Positions 46,990-56,407 of a DNA stretch of 64,000 nt are shown here, in pieces. A model generated the notes under the pieces. It worked only from the letters and a program-made list of their open reading frames with translations. It did no database searches and was not told where the DNA came from. Made by a program: the position numbers and the translations under genes. This DNA is from Photobacterium salinisoli (GTDB lineage: Bacteria; Pseudomonadota; Gammaproteobacteria; Enterobacterales; Vibrionaceae). Location of the stretch: assembly GCF_003614885.1 (NCBI RefSeq), contig NZ_QZMS01000007.1, positions 2,170,001-2,234,000 on the forward strand. Direction: 5' to 3'. Every line of letters begins with the position of its first letter. The stretch's first letter is position 1.

Positions 46990-48507
46990 TTATGGCCAGT
47001 AAGGTGGCTGTGCCAGACCTATCTGGCGGCTCTGATCCATCGCATGCAGCAGGGAATCTTCCTTACGGTGCAGCCATTTATCGATTTGCTTACGATCTTC
47101 TTCATCTTCGTAGTCAGGCTGAAGGGCCCGAATCGGCTCAAGCTGGCGCAAGTCTTCCATCCCCTGCAGAATATCCAGCCACGGGCTGCGGAATACTTCA
47201 CGTCGCTCATCTTCATATAAAGAGGCAAAACACAGGCCTCCCATCAGATTACGGAGCAGCCTTGCCTGCTGATCGAGATAATCTGCCCGGCTGAGCGCAC
47301 GCTTCTCACTGAAGGCCTCTACCAGCTCTTCCCAGGCTTTCGACAAGGCCGAATCGGCAAACGACTTCGCCGATGCTGCCAGCCGCTCTCTGGCTTTTTC
47401 ATCCAGGAACGGTTGCCATCCGCGGCTCAGCAGCCAGCTGCTCAGGTTAAGCAGCAAATTACAGTAACGGGCAGATTTGAGCAGACGCAGAATGTCATCC
47501 GGCTCTGGCAGTTCTTCCTGACGTTCTTTCAGCTGTTTGACCAGAGACTTGCGGGCATTGAGTTTTTTCAGCGCGTGGCCTTTTTCGGCCAGCCAGCGTT
47601 GTATCGCGTCCGCTTCCTGCAGCCAGTTAAGCTCACCTTCAAGCCAGGTCAGTTCCTGACGAAGCTGCGCGCTGGCCCGCCGAGGTATCATGCTGCCATA
47701 CACCACCAGAGTCTGGCGGATCAGGGAAATCGAATGGCTGATCTCTGTCAGTGCCGGCAATGCCTGACGCTCAACATAGATCTGCTCGTGATAATGCCAG
47801 TGCGCCAGCGCATGCTCCATGGCAATCACTAACGCATTTTCTGACGAGACATCCGCGGCAAGAGGCACATAAGACAGAGGCAGCACGTCATCCCCCTGAT
47901 GCCCGGCAGCAAGTCGATAGCCTCGTGCCGCTTTGCTCAGGTTCCCCAGCCGCATGCCACCCTCTTCGCACAGATCGCGAGCCAGGGTGAACAAGGCCTC
48001 GGTCTGCCCGGATTTCAGCTCCAGTTCCACTTCACAAATCGGCTCACAGCAGTCATTCGCACGCACCTCACCCTGATCAAAGGCCAATTCGATCTGGCTG
48101 CCATCCGGCATGGCAATCAGCCACTGCTGGCGCTCAAAGTCGGTAGAGAATAAAGGTGAGATCTGGCTGGAAATAGCCGCAATATCAAAGTGCTCAGGCC
48201 AGGCATCGCTCGGATGTAAGGCTAAATCCGGTTGCGGGCCGTTGAGTTCAGCATTGTATTCGGGGCGCTGATGCAATCCTGCAACAACACGTCCGGCTGT
48301 CTTAAGGGTCTGAATATAAACATCATCAATGCTGCGAACCCGCAAGCCGATGTCGTGCTGACGAAGAATTTGCTCAGGAGTATCAAAGTAAATGTTACCC
48401 AGTCGTTTACTGCTTTGCTGCAAGATTTTGGCTTGAGCAATCTTCCGCAATAACTGACCCGAAAAATCCGCTGAGACGAAAAACTTCAGTTCTATCTCGG
48501 TTTCCAT
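46990..48507 (-). CDS. ygiF: Inorganic triphosphatase YgiF (CYTH-CHAD)
   Basis: A 505-residue two-domain protein. The N-terminal CYTH domain (about 1-200) starts METEIELKFFV, with the ExExK signature, and hydrolyses inorganic triphosphate in the E. coli orthologue. The C-terminal CHAD domain (about 215-495), alpha-helical and rich in His/Arg/Lys, is thought to bind polyphosphate. AGGGA lies five bases before the ATG; the 19-codon extension is rejected. Its adjacency to the phosphate-transport pair fits a phosphate or polyphosphate theme (inference). Confidence 0.94.
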   Translation of the reverse strand: METEIELKFFVSADFSGQLLRKIAQAKILQQSSKRLGNIYFDTPEQILRQHDIGLRVRSIDDVYIQTLKTAGRVVAGLHQRPEYNAELNGPQPDLALHPSDAWPEHFDIAAISSQISPLFSTDFERQQWLIAMPDGSQIELAFDQGEVRANDCCEPICEVELELKSGQTEALFTLARDLCEEGGMRLGNLSKAARGYRLAAGHQGDDVLPLSYVPLAADVSSENALVIAMEHALAHWHYHEQIYVERQALPALTEISHSISLIRQTLVVYGSMIPRRASAQLRQELTWLEGELNWLQEADAIQRWLAEKGHALKKLNARKSLVKQLKERQEELPEPDDILRLLKSARYCNLLLNLSSWLLSRGWQPFLDEKARERLAASAKSFADSALSKAWEELVEAFSEKRALSRADYLDQQARLLRNLMGGLCFASLYEDERREVFRSPWLDILQGMEDLRQLEPIRALQPDYEDEEDRKQIDKWLHRKEDSLLHAMDQSRQIGLAQPPYWP

Positions 48508-48638
48508 AATTGTCCCTATAAACGGTAGCCAGCCAAGGATATTGGCTAATCCGGCCTGTAGCAAGCAAGAAATCTCCAGAAATAGGCGTACAAAATGTGT
48601 TTCCCTGTACTAAGTTATACGTTAACATGCGCGCCATA

Positions 48639-48902
48639 GGGCCTGTTGACCTTTGGACTATTTGCTCTAACCAGTGCTGAAAAAGCGCTAATCAAGGCAC
48701 GAATCATGGAGTTTAGTGCGCTAAATAAATGATGAGTAACGCAGAGAAGCGCTTGTTCTCCTCAACCTTATGGGGCTGTGGGGACAATTCTGGCTCGCGA
48801 CGTTACCCTCTTTCTCTAGCTCTCTTCCGCCATACCATTTCTGCCTTTTTAACGCATAGAACCCGCCTCTTTTCGGGTTGATACTCCAAAGGCAACAGGC
48901 TC
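48639..48902. mobile_element. MITE-like element with imperfect terminal inverted repeats
   Basis: GGGCCTGTTGACCTTTGG at 48639-48656 is the reverse complement of CCAAAGGCAACAGGCTC at 48886-48902 except for one missing base and one mismatch. The 264 bases between hold no ORF, but an internal segment (48690-48760, with GCGCTAATCAAGGCACGAAT and ATGATGAGTAACGCAG) looks like repeats I associate with non-autonomous elements in Vibrionaceae genomes. No clear target-site duplication is visible. It lies in the 450-base gap between ygiF and the phosphate-transport pair. Confidence 0.55.
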
Positions 48903-48957
48903 TGATCCATCGCTCAAGATTTCGCCTTTATTACAGGTATCTTTAGGTTGATCGGCT

Positions 48958-49638
48958 ATGCCAGTAAATACAATTATGGGGCTCTTTGCTAAATCCCCAA
49001 TCAAACCATTGCAACGCCATGTCACTCGTGTGAATGAATGTTGTGAATTGCTTGTTCCGTTTTTCGAGGCGTGTCACGCCAAAGATTGGGAAAAAGCCGG
49101 ACAGTATCGTGAACAGATTTCGCAGCTTGAAAAAGATGCGGACGTGCTCAAACGTGAAATCCGTCTCAAGCTTCCTCGTGGTCTGTTCATGCCAGTCGAC
49201 CGGACTGACATGCTGGATCTCCTCACTCAGCAGGACAAACTCGCAAATCTGGCCAAAGATATTGCAGGTCGTGTCTACGGACGTCAGTTAGACATTCCTG
49301 AGCACTTTTATCCAGACTTTCTTGCCTATGTTCAACGCTGCCTTGATGCTGCCAATCAGGCCAGCCGTGTCATCCATGAACTGGATGAACTGCTGGAGAC
49401 CGGCTTTAAAGGCCGTGAAGTGACTCTGGTGGCGGAAATGATCAATCAGCTTGACGTTATCGAAGATGATACCGACAGCATGCAGATTATTCTGCGCCAG
49501 CAACTACGTAAGGTCGAAGACCAGTTCAATCCCGTCGATGTGATGTTTATGTATAAGATCTTCGAATGGATTGGCGGTATCGCCGACCAGGCTCAGCGTG
49601 TCGGTTCGCGACTCGAAATCATGCTATCCCGCTCATAA
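48958..49638 (+). CDS. DUF47/TIGR00153 PhoU-like protein, Pit accessory
   Basis: A 226-residue, all-helical PhoU-like protein of the DUF47 (TIGR00153, E. coli YkaA-like) family. It starts MPVNTIMGLFAKSPIKPLQR; a central EKDADVLKREIRLKLPRGLF and QLDVIEDDTDSMQIILRQQL are typical. The partner is the adjacent low-affinity phosphate transporter, starting 30 bases downstream; the DUF47-pit pairing is widespread, and the protein probably modulates the transporter. An ATG six codons later is possible, but the family start favours 48958. Confidence 0.93.
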   Translation: MPVNTIMGLFAKSPIKPLQRHVTRVNECCELLVPFFEACHAKDWEKAGQYREQISQLEKDADVLKREIRLKLPRGLFMPVDRTDMLDLLTQQDKLANLAKDIAGRVYGRQLDIPEHFYPDFLAYVQRCLDAANQASRVIHELDELLETGFKGREVTLVAEMINQLDVIEDDTDSMQIILRQQLRKVEDQFNPVDVMFMYKIFEWIGGIADQAQRVGSRLEIMLSRS

Positions 49639-49668
49639 CGAGCACGGTAAATACAACAAGGTTTTACA

Positions 49669-50937
49669 ATGGAAATCCTGGCTAATTATGGCACCATGAT
49701 CATCGTGGTGGCGGCCCTCTTTGGCTTTCTAATGGCTATTGGTATTGGTGCCAATGATGTGGCTAACGCAATGGGTACCTCAGTAGGTTCCAAAGCGCTG
49801 ACAGTCAAACAGGCGATTATTATCGCCATGATCTTTGAATTTGCCGGCGCCTATCTGGCTGGCGGTGAAGTCACAGATACCATACGTAAAGGGGTCATTG
49901 ACACCTCTCACTACGTCAATCAGCCTGAAATACTGGTTTACGGCATGATGGCGTCATTGCTGGCGGCAGGTTCATGGCTATTGCTGGCGTCCTACATGGG
50001 CTGGCCGGTCTCCACTACGCACTCTATCATCGGTGCCATCATAGGTTTTGCCTGTGTATCTGTTGGTACGGAAGCGGTTGACTGGGGCTCGGTACAGGGC
50101 ATAGTGGGCAGCTGGATTATCACGCCGCTGATCTCAGGGATCTTTGCCTATGTCATCTTTATCAGTGCACAAAGGCTGATCTTTGATACCGATACCCCGC
50201 TCATCAACGCCAAGCGTTTTGTACCTGTTTACATGTTCCTTACCACTATGGTCATCGCGCTGGTCACGATCAAAAAAGGCCTGAAACACGTGGGTCTGCA
50301 CCTGTCGACCGGTGAAGCCTGGCTGGCTTCGATCGCGGTGTCACTGATCGTGATGGGATTCGGCTATCTCTACATCCGTCGCAACTATGCCGATGCGGAG
50401 CAGACTGTGGGCCATAACGGCTATGCGGGCGTTGAGCGCGTATTCAGCCTGCTGATGGTCGTTACCGCTTGTGCGATGGCCTTTGCACACGGCTCCAACG
50501 ATGTGGCTAACGCCATTGGTCCTCTGTCTGCTGTGGTATCAACGGTTGAGCACATGGGCCAGCTGTCCGAGAAAACCGCCATTGCCTGGTGGATTCTGCC
50601 ATTGGGTGGTTTGGGTATAGTCGTGGGTCTGGCGACCATGGGTCACAAAGTCATGGCAACTGTGGGCACAGGGATTACTGAGCTGACACCGAGCCGCGGC
50701 TTTGCAGCACAGCTGGCTACCGCGTCGACCGTGGTACTGGCGTCGGGCACAGGTTTGCCTATCTCTACCACACAAACCCTGGTAGGTGCAGTACTGGGTG
50801 TAGGCTTTGCCCGCGGTATTGCCGCCCTGAACATGGGTGTTGTTCGTAACATCGTGGCATCTTGGATCGTTACCCTGCCAGCAGGCGCCCTGCTAGCAGT
50901 CATTTTCTTCTATGTAATGCAAGCGGCTTTTGGCTGA
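49669..50937 (+). CDS. pitA: PiT-family inorganic phosphate transporter
   Basis: A 422-residue inner-membrane symporter for inorganic phosphate (probably as metal-phosphate with protons). The duplicated PD001131-type signatures are present in both halves: GIGANDVANAMGTSVGSKAL near residue 25 and AFAHGSNDVANAIGPLSAVV near 270, plus GWPVSTTHSIIGAIIGF and GLPISTTQTLVGAVLGVGFA. About ten helices. It is cotranscribed with the DUF47 protein. I use pitA for the family; orthology to a particular Pit copy is not proven. Confidence 0.93.
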   Translation: MEILANYGTMIIVVAALFGFLMAIGIGANDVANAMGTSVGSKALTVKQAIIIAMIFEFAGAYLAGGEVTDTIRKGVIDTSHYVNQPEILVYGMMASLLAAGSWLLLASYMGWPVSTTHSIIGAIIGFACVSVGTEAVDWGSVQGIVGSWIITPLISGIFAYVIFISAQRLIFDTDTPLINAKRFVPVYMFLTTMVIALVTIKKGLKHVGLHLSTGEAWLASIAVSLIVMGFGYLYIRRNYADAEQTVGHNGYAGVERVFSLLMVVTACAMAFAHGSNDVANAIGPLSAVVSTVEHMGQLSEKTAIAWWILPLGGLGIVVGLATMGHKVMATVGTGITELTPSRGFAAQLATASTVVLASGTGLPISTTQTLVGAVLGVGFARGIAALNMGVVRNIVASWIVTLPAGALLAVIFFYVMQAAFG

Positions 50938-50986
50938 TTTTTGTCAGTCTTCCGTAAACTTTACAAAAAAGTAGCACAAGGTCAAA

Positions 50987-51009
50987 AGAGGGAGGCTATG
51001 CCTCCCTCT
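50987..51009 (+). terminator. Hairpin after pitA
   Basis: AGAGGGAGG and CCTCCCTCT perfect nine-base arms around CTATG, 49 bases after pitA, with only a weak T-run. Confidence 0.65.
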
Positions 51010-51084
51010 CCTCTTGCGCCATCGCCGCAAAATTCTTAGTATCTGTGCTCCATCGATTAATCAAGCTCCTTCAAGGATCCCAGA

Positions 51085-51705
51085 GTGAAGCAACTTATCC
51101 GCTTAGTTTTTGCCGCTATCACCGTTCTGATGACAGCTCAGGTACACGCTCAGCAGGTGCGTTACATCTCCGATGACCTGTTTACTTACATGCATCGCGG
51201 GCCAAGTACGCAATTCAAAATTATGGGCAGCGTAGACGCTGGCACGAAAGTAACCCTGTTGGAAGTCAACAAAGAATCGGGTTTCAGTAAAGTGGTTGAC
51301 GACCGCGGCCGCACGGGCTGGGTCAAAAGTGATTTCATATCTAATCAGGTTGGCCTGAAAGAACGCCTGCCAAAATTAGAAAAAGAACTGACCGAAGTAA
51401 AAAAAGCACTGGCCAACGCCAAGCAGTCCAGCGATGAACGCAATGCGACGCTTCAGTCTTCACTGGAGAACCGTACTGAGCAGATCACCGATCTGGAAGA
51501 GCGAAACACCAAGCTGAATGACCAGCTGTCGACGTCCCAGTCTGAAATCCGTGAACTGCGCGCTAAACTGGATACCCAGGCAGACGATCTGCTGATGAGA
51601 TGGTTTACCTACGGCGGCATGGTTGCAGGTGGAGGACTGTTGTTTGGTCTGGTACTGCCTCACCTGATCCCACGTCGTAAAAAACGCAATAATGGCTGGG
51701 CCTGA
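51085..51705 (+). CDS. ygiM: TIGR04211 SH3-domain membrane protein (YgiM-like)
   Basis: A 206-residue envelope protein. The signal sequence ends near VHAQ (about residue 22), then a bacterial SH3 domain (about 25-90; YISDDLFTYMHRGPSTQFKI, TGWVKSDFIS), a coiled coil (about 95-165) and a C-terminal transmembrane helix (YGGMVAGGGLLFGLVLPHLI) ending in a basic RRKKR tail. The start codon is GTG at 51085, with AAGGA upstream. It lies between pitA and exeAB as in vibrios. Function is unresolved; an SH3 domain suggests peptidoglycan binding. Confidence 0.9.
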   Translation: MKQLIRLVFAAITVLMTAQVHAQQVRYISDDLFTYMHRGPSTQFKIMGSVDAGTKVTLLEVNKESGFSKVVDDRGRTGWVKSDFISNQVGLKERLPKLEKELTEVKKALANAKQSSDERNATLQSSLENRTEQITDLEERNTKLNDQLSTSQSEIRELRAKLDTQADDLLMRWFTYGGMVAGGGLLFGLVLPHLIPRRKKRNNGWA

Positions 51706-51730
51706 TTCGCCAATAGCCATTTCAAAAACA

Positions 51731-51755
51731 AAAAAGGCAGCTGAGCTGCCTTTTT
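51731..51755. terminator. Bidirectional terminator between ygiM and exeAB
   Basis: AAAAAGGCAGC and GCTGCCTTTTTT around TGA, between converging genes. Confidence 0.9.
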
Positions 51756-51802
51756 TGTTTCCGTCTGTCAGGCTTTCCACTGACTGACGTCGTTTGTGAG
51801 CC

Positions 51803-54088
51803 TTACCCTGACGGCCACTGAGACAATGCCGCCATCTCAAAGCGGATATGCTCAAAATCCAGAATGACCTTACGCGGTTCAATCTTCTCCAGCCTCACAC
51901 CTGGGGCAACTTCGTCGCCTTCATAAGCCTCGCGGTTATTCACCTTAACCCAGCGACTGTTCGCACTGGATGAGTAGATATGGGTCTGCAGATTGATTGC
52001 CGGTAATCGCGCCTGAACGCTCTGAGGCAGATCAGCAACCGTCATCACCTCTTCGGCCACGTGCGGCTTTTCTTTCACCACGGCCGCAGTGACGGATCTG
52101 GGATCAACCAAGGCCGGTGTATCGGCCTGATCAGTAGCGGCAATCGCCTGATGCAGACGATTGGCCAGCTCAGGAGACAGGCCCGACAAATCCAGTTTAT
52201 CCAAATCCAGGAAGTTCATCTGGCTGTCACTGACTGCGGTATCCGTTGTTACTGTGTCCATGGCAGCTGTATCACTGGTTGTTGTGCCCGAGGGCTGCTC
52301 ACCAGCTGGGTCATACAGCGACCGCCCGGCTTCAAAAGCACTGCGCTCTGCATTGCCGTACAAGGGTAAACCCGGTGCAGGCAAGGCCTCTGTGGTTAAC
52401 TTAGGAAACGGCAGAAATGACATCGGGTGGCTGCCGTTAACGGCATCACCATCGGTGCGGTACTCTTGATGCAGTGTCGGCCCGGGCAGCGACAACGCGG
52501 TATCCAGCACCATCAGCGTCATGGGTCCGGCAATCCCGTCGGCATACAAGCCCTGAGCCTGCTGAAAACGACGCAGCTTCTCAAGCACAGCTTGATCAAA
52601 GTCTCTGCTGGCCATGCCCGGCTCACCCAGTAAACGGTTAAGCTGTCTGTCCAGCCAGGCCACACGGCCGCCTTGCTGACCATAACGTATGCTGGTGCTT
52701 TCCCCCATCGGCGGACGCCACATCAGGGTATAGTCCTGCTGCCAGCGCGCCTGCAACCATTCCCGGCTCACTCTGAGCCGCTCTCCGCCCAGCATCAGCT
52801 CGGCTTCACCCGGCCAGAGCGCATAAAGCACCGCATAAAAGCGCTCGCCATCATCCTGGCTCAGAGTCAGTATGGCAGGCCGGTTGATCAGGCTGAGCTG
52901 GGCAAGATCGCCCTTGCTTTGCTGGCAGGTCAGGCCGATACGGGTACTGCTGAGGCAGTTCGCCTGACTGGGCGACACCTCATAGCCCCACAGTCGATAA
53001 AGGGTCTGCATGGCTTGCCTTTCCGTCGGCTGCAGGGCCAGCACAGCTTGCCAGCGTTCTTCCAGTGCCGCCAGCGCCCGGCCTTCATCCGTTTCCGGTA
53101 GTCGCCCCGAGGCAGGCGCAGAAACTACGGCCGTTTCCTGCACCACGGCGCCCAGCTTATTTTCCGCTACCCAGCCACCACCCCAGTAGCCCGCCGCGAT
53201 TAACGCCGGAGCCAGAATGGCGGCAATTGCCCAGCCCAGACGGTGGCGCGATGGGTCCGCGACCTGTGCCGGCTGTGGGACCGCCCATCCCAGAGCCAGC
53301 TCACTGGCCTGTTTGATGTGCTCAGGGTTGATCTGATACCGGCTGTCACGGCAGGCAAGCTGCAAGGCTTTATCGCACACCAGGTTGATCTGGCGCGGAA
53401 TGCCGCCGCATACCCGGGCCAGTGTCTTCAGCGCCTGGGGCGAGAAAATCTGATGAGCGCAACCGACCTGATCGAGACGAAAACGCACGTAAGCCGCCAC
53501 TTCCACTTCAGTCAACGGCAGCAGGTGATAGCGTGAGGTAATGCGCTGAGCCAGCTGACGCAAGCCCGGCTGCTGCAGTAACTGCTGCAATTCGGGCTGA
53601 CCGGCCAGCACGACTTTCAGCAGTTTGCGCTGATCATTTTCCAGGTTGGTCAGCAGACGTAGCTGTTCGAGCACGTCCGGCAGCAGATGCTGCGCTTCGT
53701 CGACCAGTAACAGCGTATGACGCCCGGCCTGATCATTGGCTTTGAGGTGGGCATACAATCTGTCAGTCAAGATCTTATAACTGTCTTGTGGTGACGCCGG
53801 CAGCCCTAACTCATCACAGATGCTTTCCAGCAACTCATGCGCCGATAACGCCGGGTTCAGTACCACAGCAACTTGGGTCTCCTCACCCAGTTTAGACAAC
53901 AAGGCGCGCAGCACTGTGGTTTTGCCGGTACCGACTTCGCCGGTAAGCAGGCCAAAACCACCACCATCAGCCAGTCCGGCCAGCATATGATTCAGCGCTT
54001 CGCGGTGGCGGTCGCTGAGATAAAGAAATCGTGCACTGGGCACAATCGAAAACGGGGCTTCGGTCAGGCCAAAAAATGCCTTGTACAT
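51803..54088 (-). CDS. ExeA-ExeB (GspA-GspB) fusion, type II secretion assembly factor
   Basis: A single uninterrupted 761-codon frame joins two proteins that are separate in Aeromonas. The ExeA part: AAA-type ATPase with Walker A GEVGTGKTT (50-58) and Walker B LLLVDEAQH (126-134), one transmembrane helix (about 284-305), a C39-like periplasmic domain (about 340-460) and a peptidoglycan-binding domain (about 475-533, RRFQQAQGLYADGIAGPMTL). A Ser/Thr/Asp-rich linker (about 590-625) leads to the ExeB part: LDLSGLSPELANRLHQAIAA and the T2SSB domain (694-761; LPAINLQTHIYS, SRWVKVNNREAYEGDEVAPG). ExeB's own cytoplasmic stub and membrane helix are absent. ExeAB helps insert the ExeD secretin through the cell wall; fusion fixes the 1:1 ratio (inference). 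Confidence 0.9.
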   Translation of the reverse strand: MYKAFFGLTEAPFSIVPSARFLYLSDRHREALNHMLAGLADGGGFGLLTGEVGTGKTTVLRALLSKLGEETQVAVVLNPALSAHELLESICDELGLPASPQDSYKILTDRLYAHLKANDQAGRHTLLLVDEAQHLLPDVLEQLRLLTNLENDQRKLLKVVLAGQPELQQLLQQPGLRQLAQRITSRYHLLPLTEVEVAAYVRFRLDQVGCAHQIFSPQALKTLARVCGGIPRQINLVCDKALQLACRDSRYQINPEHIKQASELALGWAVPQPAQVADPSRHRLGWAIAAILAPALIAAGYWGGGWVAENKLGAVVQETAVVSAPASGRLPETDEGRALAALEERWQAVLALQPTERQAMQTLYRLWGYEVSPSQANCLSSTRIGLTCQQSKGDLAQLSLINRPAILTLSQDDGERFYAVLYALWPGEAELMLGGERLRVSREWLQARWQQDYTLMWRPPMGESTSIRYGQQGGRVAWLDRQLNRLLGEPGMASRDFDQAVLEKLRRFQQAQGLYADGIAGPMTLMVLDTALSLPGPTLHQEYRTDGDAVNGSHPMSFLPFPKLTTEALPAPGLPLYGNAERSAFEAGRSLYDPAGEQPSGTTTSDTAAMDTVTTDTAVSDSQMNFLDLDKLDLSGLSPELANRLHQAIAATDQADTPALVDPRSVTAAVVKEKPHVAEEVMTVADLPQSVQARLPAINLQTHIYSSSANSRWVKVNNREAYEGDEVAPGVRLEKIEPRKVILDFEHIRFEMAALSQWPSG

Positions 54089-54191
54089 GTCTTCGTCCGG
54101 GATGAAGTAAAATAACTGAGATACATTAGCGTTCGTGACACCGATTGTATACCCTTCGGGGGCAAGACTGACAAAAGACGAGGAGAGAAAA

Positions 54192-55412
54192 GTGGATATT
54201 TATCTGGTTGGCGGCGCGGTACGGGATCGGCTGCTGGGATTGCCCGTTAAAGACAAAGACTGGGTAGTCGTCGGCACCACGCCTCAGCGCATGCTGGACC
54301 AGGGGTTCAGCCAGGTAGGTAGCGATTTTCCTGTCTTTCTGCACCCCAAAACCAAAGAAGAATATGCCCTGGCCCGCACCGAACGAAAATCGGGCAAAGG
54401 CTATACCGGCTTTGAATGCTATGCCGCCCCGGATGTAACGCTGGAACAGGACCTGATGCGGCGGGATCTGACCATCAACGCCATTGCCGAGGCGCAGGAC
54501 GGTACCTTGGTCGACCCTTATCAGGGCCAGCAGGACATAGAAAAGCGTCAGCTGCGCCATGTCTCGCAGGCATTTGTTGAAGATCCGCTGCGTGTCTTGC
54601 GTGTCGCCCGATTCGCGGCCCGTTTTGCTCCGCAAGGCTTCACCGTTGCTCCTGAAACGCTGGCGCTGATGCAGGAGATGGTGGCAGACGGTGAACTGGA
54701 AGCCCTGACGCCCGAACGGGTATGGCAGGAATGGGAGCGCGCCCTGCATACCGAGCGCCCGGATATCTTTCTGACCGTGCTGCGTCAGTGCGGCGCACTG
54801 GGAGTAGTAATGCCGGAGATCGACGCGCTGTTTGGCGTTCCGCAGCCCGAGAAGTGGCATCCGGAAATCGATACCGGTATCCACACCCTGATGGTGTCCT
54901 ATCAGGCGGCATTGCTGAGTAACGATCCTGTGATCCGCTTCAGTGCCCAGGTGCATGATCTGGGTAAAGCCCTGTCGCCCAAAGCAGAGCTGCCCAGCCA
55001 TAAACTGCACTGCCAGCTGGGGATGGATGTGATCCGCCAGCTGTGCCAGCGCCTGAGAGTGCCGAATCATTATCGCGATACCGCGCTGATGGTCTGCGCT
55101 CAGCACACCAAGGTACATCGCGCACAAGAGATGCGCCCCGCCACCTTTATCAGACTCTTTGATCAGATAGACGCCTGGCGAAAGCCGGAGCGAGTTGAAC
55201 AGTTAGCCATTTGCTGCCGGGCTGACATCCGCGGCCGGACCGGATTTGAAGACGCCCCCTATCCGCAGGCCGATATCCTTCAGGATGTCTTTTCCGCCGT
55301 ACAGGCCGTCGAAGTGAAACCTATTATTGAGGCAGGCTATCAGGGCGCAGCCATCAAGGAACAACTGGCTATCCGGCGGGCTGAGGCGGCGGCGCAGGTG
55401 CTGTGCCGCTAA
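54192..55412 (+). CDS. cca: CCA-adding tRNA nucleotidyltransferase
   Basis: A 406-residue enzyme adding or repairing the tRNA 3' CCA end. The catalytic head has [15 protein letters not shown] and [12 protein letters not shown] (the DxD metal motif), then [10 protein letters not shown] and [13 protein letters not shown]-terminal HD domain ([19 protein letters not shown] near residue 254) gives phosphatase/phosphodiesterase activities in E. coli Cca. The start is GTG at 54192, with AGGAG six bases upstream; the upstream ATG at 54135 is rejected because the family begins exactly at this GTG. Divergent from exeAB. Confidence 0.96.
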   Translation: MDIYLVGGAVRDRLLGLPVKDKDWVVVGTTPQRMLDQGFSQVGSDFPVFLHPKTKEEYALARTERKSGKGYTGFECYAAPDVTLEQDLMRRDLTINAIAEAQDGTLVDPYQGQQDIEKRQLRHVSQAFVEDPLRVLRVARFAARFAPQGFTVAPETLALMQEMVADGELEALTPERVWQEWERALHTERPDIFLTVLRQCGALGVVMPEIDALFGVPQPEKWHPEIDTGIHTLMVSYQAALLSNDPVIRFSAQVHDLGKALSPKAELPSHKLHCQLGMDVIRQLCQRLRVPNHYRDTALMVCAQHTKVHRAQEMRPATFIRLFDQIDAWRKPERVEQLAICCRADIRGRTGFEDAPYPQADILQDVFSAVQAVEVKPIIEAGYQGAAIKEQLAIRRAEAAAQVLCR

Positions 55413-55463
55413 AAAATAGCGCCGCCTGCACATGATCTCTGCCCACAATATCAGCGCAAAAAA

Positions 55464-55485
55464 AAGCCGGAGCAAAATCCGGCTT
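55464..55485. terminator. Terminator between cca and uppP
   Basis: AAGCCGGA and TCCGGCTT arms around GCAAAA with an A-run to the left, between converging genes. Confidence 0.8.
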
Positions 55486-55508
55486 CCTTTCATTGCGTTC
55501 TGGCTGAA

Positions 55509-56315
55509 TTACTGCTGGCTTAGCAGTAACGCGATCAGGCCAACGCCCAGCAACAGCCGGTAAATCACAAATGGCAGCATACCCACGCGCGTCACCAGCT
55601 TCAGGAACACATGGATACAGGCATAAGCACTGATGAAGGACACCGCCAGCCCTATCCCTAAGCCGCCAAAATCAATCGGGGCACTGCTCTCAACCAGCTT
55701 GGTGCCCAGATACGTTCCGGCCAGCAAGATAATTGGGATCGACATCAGAAACGAAAAACGGGCAGCAGCTTCGCGGGTAAAACCCAGGTAGAGCGCCGCT
55801 GTCATCGTCGCACCTGAACGCGATGTACCGGGAATCATGGCCGCCGCCTGCGCCAGGCCAATAAACAGTGAGCGCTTGGCGTTTGCATCATACTCATCGC
55901 GGGTTTGGCTCGCACGGCGATCCACCCACCACAACAGCAGACCAAACACGATAGTGGTGACCGCAATCACCCACGCAGAGCGTAAGTACAGTTCAACAAT
56001 ATCGGCCATAAAGAAGCCAAACACACAGGCCGGAATAGTCGCCAGTACTATCATCCAGGCCAGACTGGCTTCACGACAACGGTGACCTTTGAAGATAGAC
56101 GCCAGCCAGGCCGACAGCAAAGACACCACTTCTTTGCGAAAATACACCACAACCGCTGCCAGCGTACCCACATGCACGGCAACATCAAAAGCCAAGCCCT
56201 GATCTTCCCAGCCAAATACCTGCGACGGCAGGATCAAATGCGCCGAGCTGGAGATCGGCAAAAATTCAGTCAGCCCCTGGATCAATGCCAACATGAACGC
56301 TTCAAAATGACTCAT
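55509..56315 (-). CDS. uppP: Undecaprenyl-diphosphatase UppP (BacA)
   Basis: A 268-residue inner-membrane phosphatase that recycles undecaprenyl diphosphate for cell-wall and polysaccharide synthesis and confers bacitracin tolerance. The BacA motifs are intact: [20 protein letters not shown] near residue 12 (with the catalytic Glu) and [18 protein letters not shown] near 162. About eight helices. AAAGGT precedes the ATG. It is downstream of folB-folK on the same strand. Confidence 0.97.
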   Translation of the reverse strand: MSHFEAFMLALIQGLTEFLPISSSAHLILPSQVFGWEDQGLAFDVAVHVGTLAAVVVYFRKEVVSLLSAWLASIFKGHRCREASLAWMIVLATIPACVFGFFMADIVELYLRSAWVIAVTTIVFGLLLWWVDRRASQTRDEYDANAKRSLFIGLAQAAAMIPGTSRSGATMTAALYLGFTREAAARFSFLMSIPIILLAGTYLGTKLVESSAPIDFGGLGIGLAVSFISAYACIHVFLKLVTRVGMLPFVIYRLLLGVGLIALLLSQQ

Positions 56316-56407
56316 TGTTTACCTTTAACTCTTCGAAAACATAATACGAGAAAGTGTATCGCCAAAGGGTTGACCCCAGGTTTCCCTGACAGTTCAGTGC
56401 ATTGCTG

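Noticed and set aside
54135..54191. Upstream ATG start for cca
   Set aside because: It would add 19 residues not seen in the family, and AGGAG is placed correctly for the GTG at 54192.
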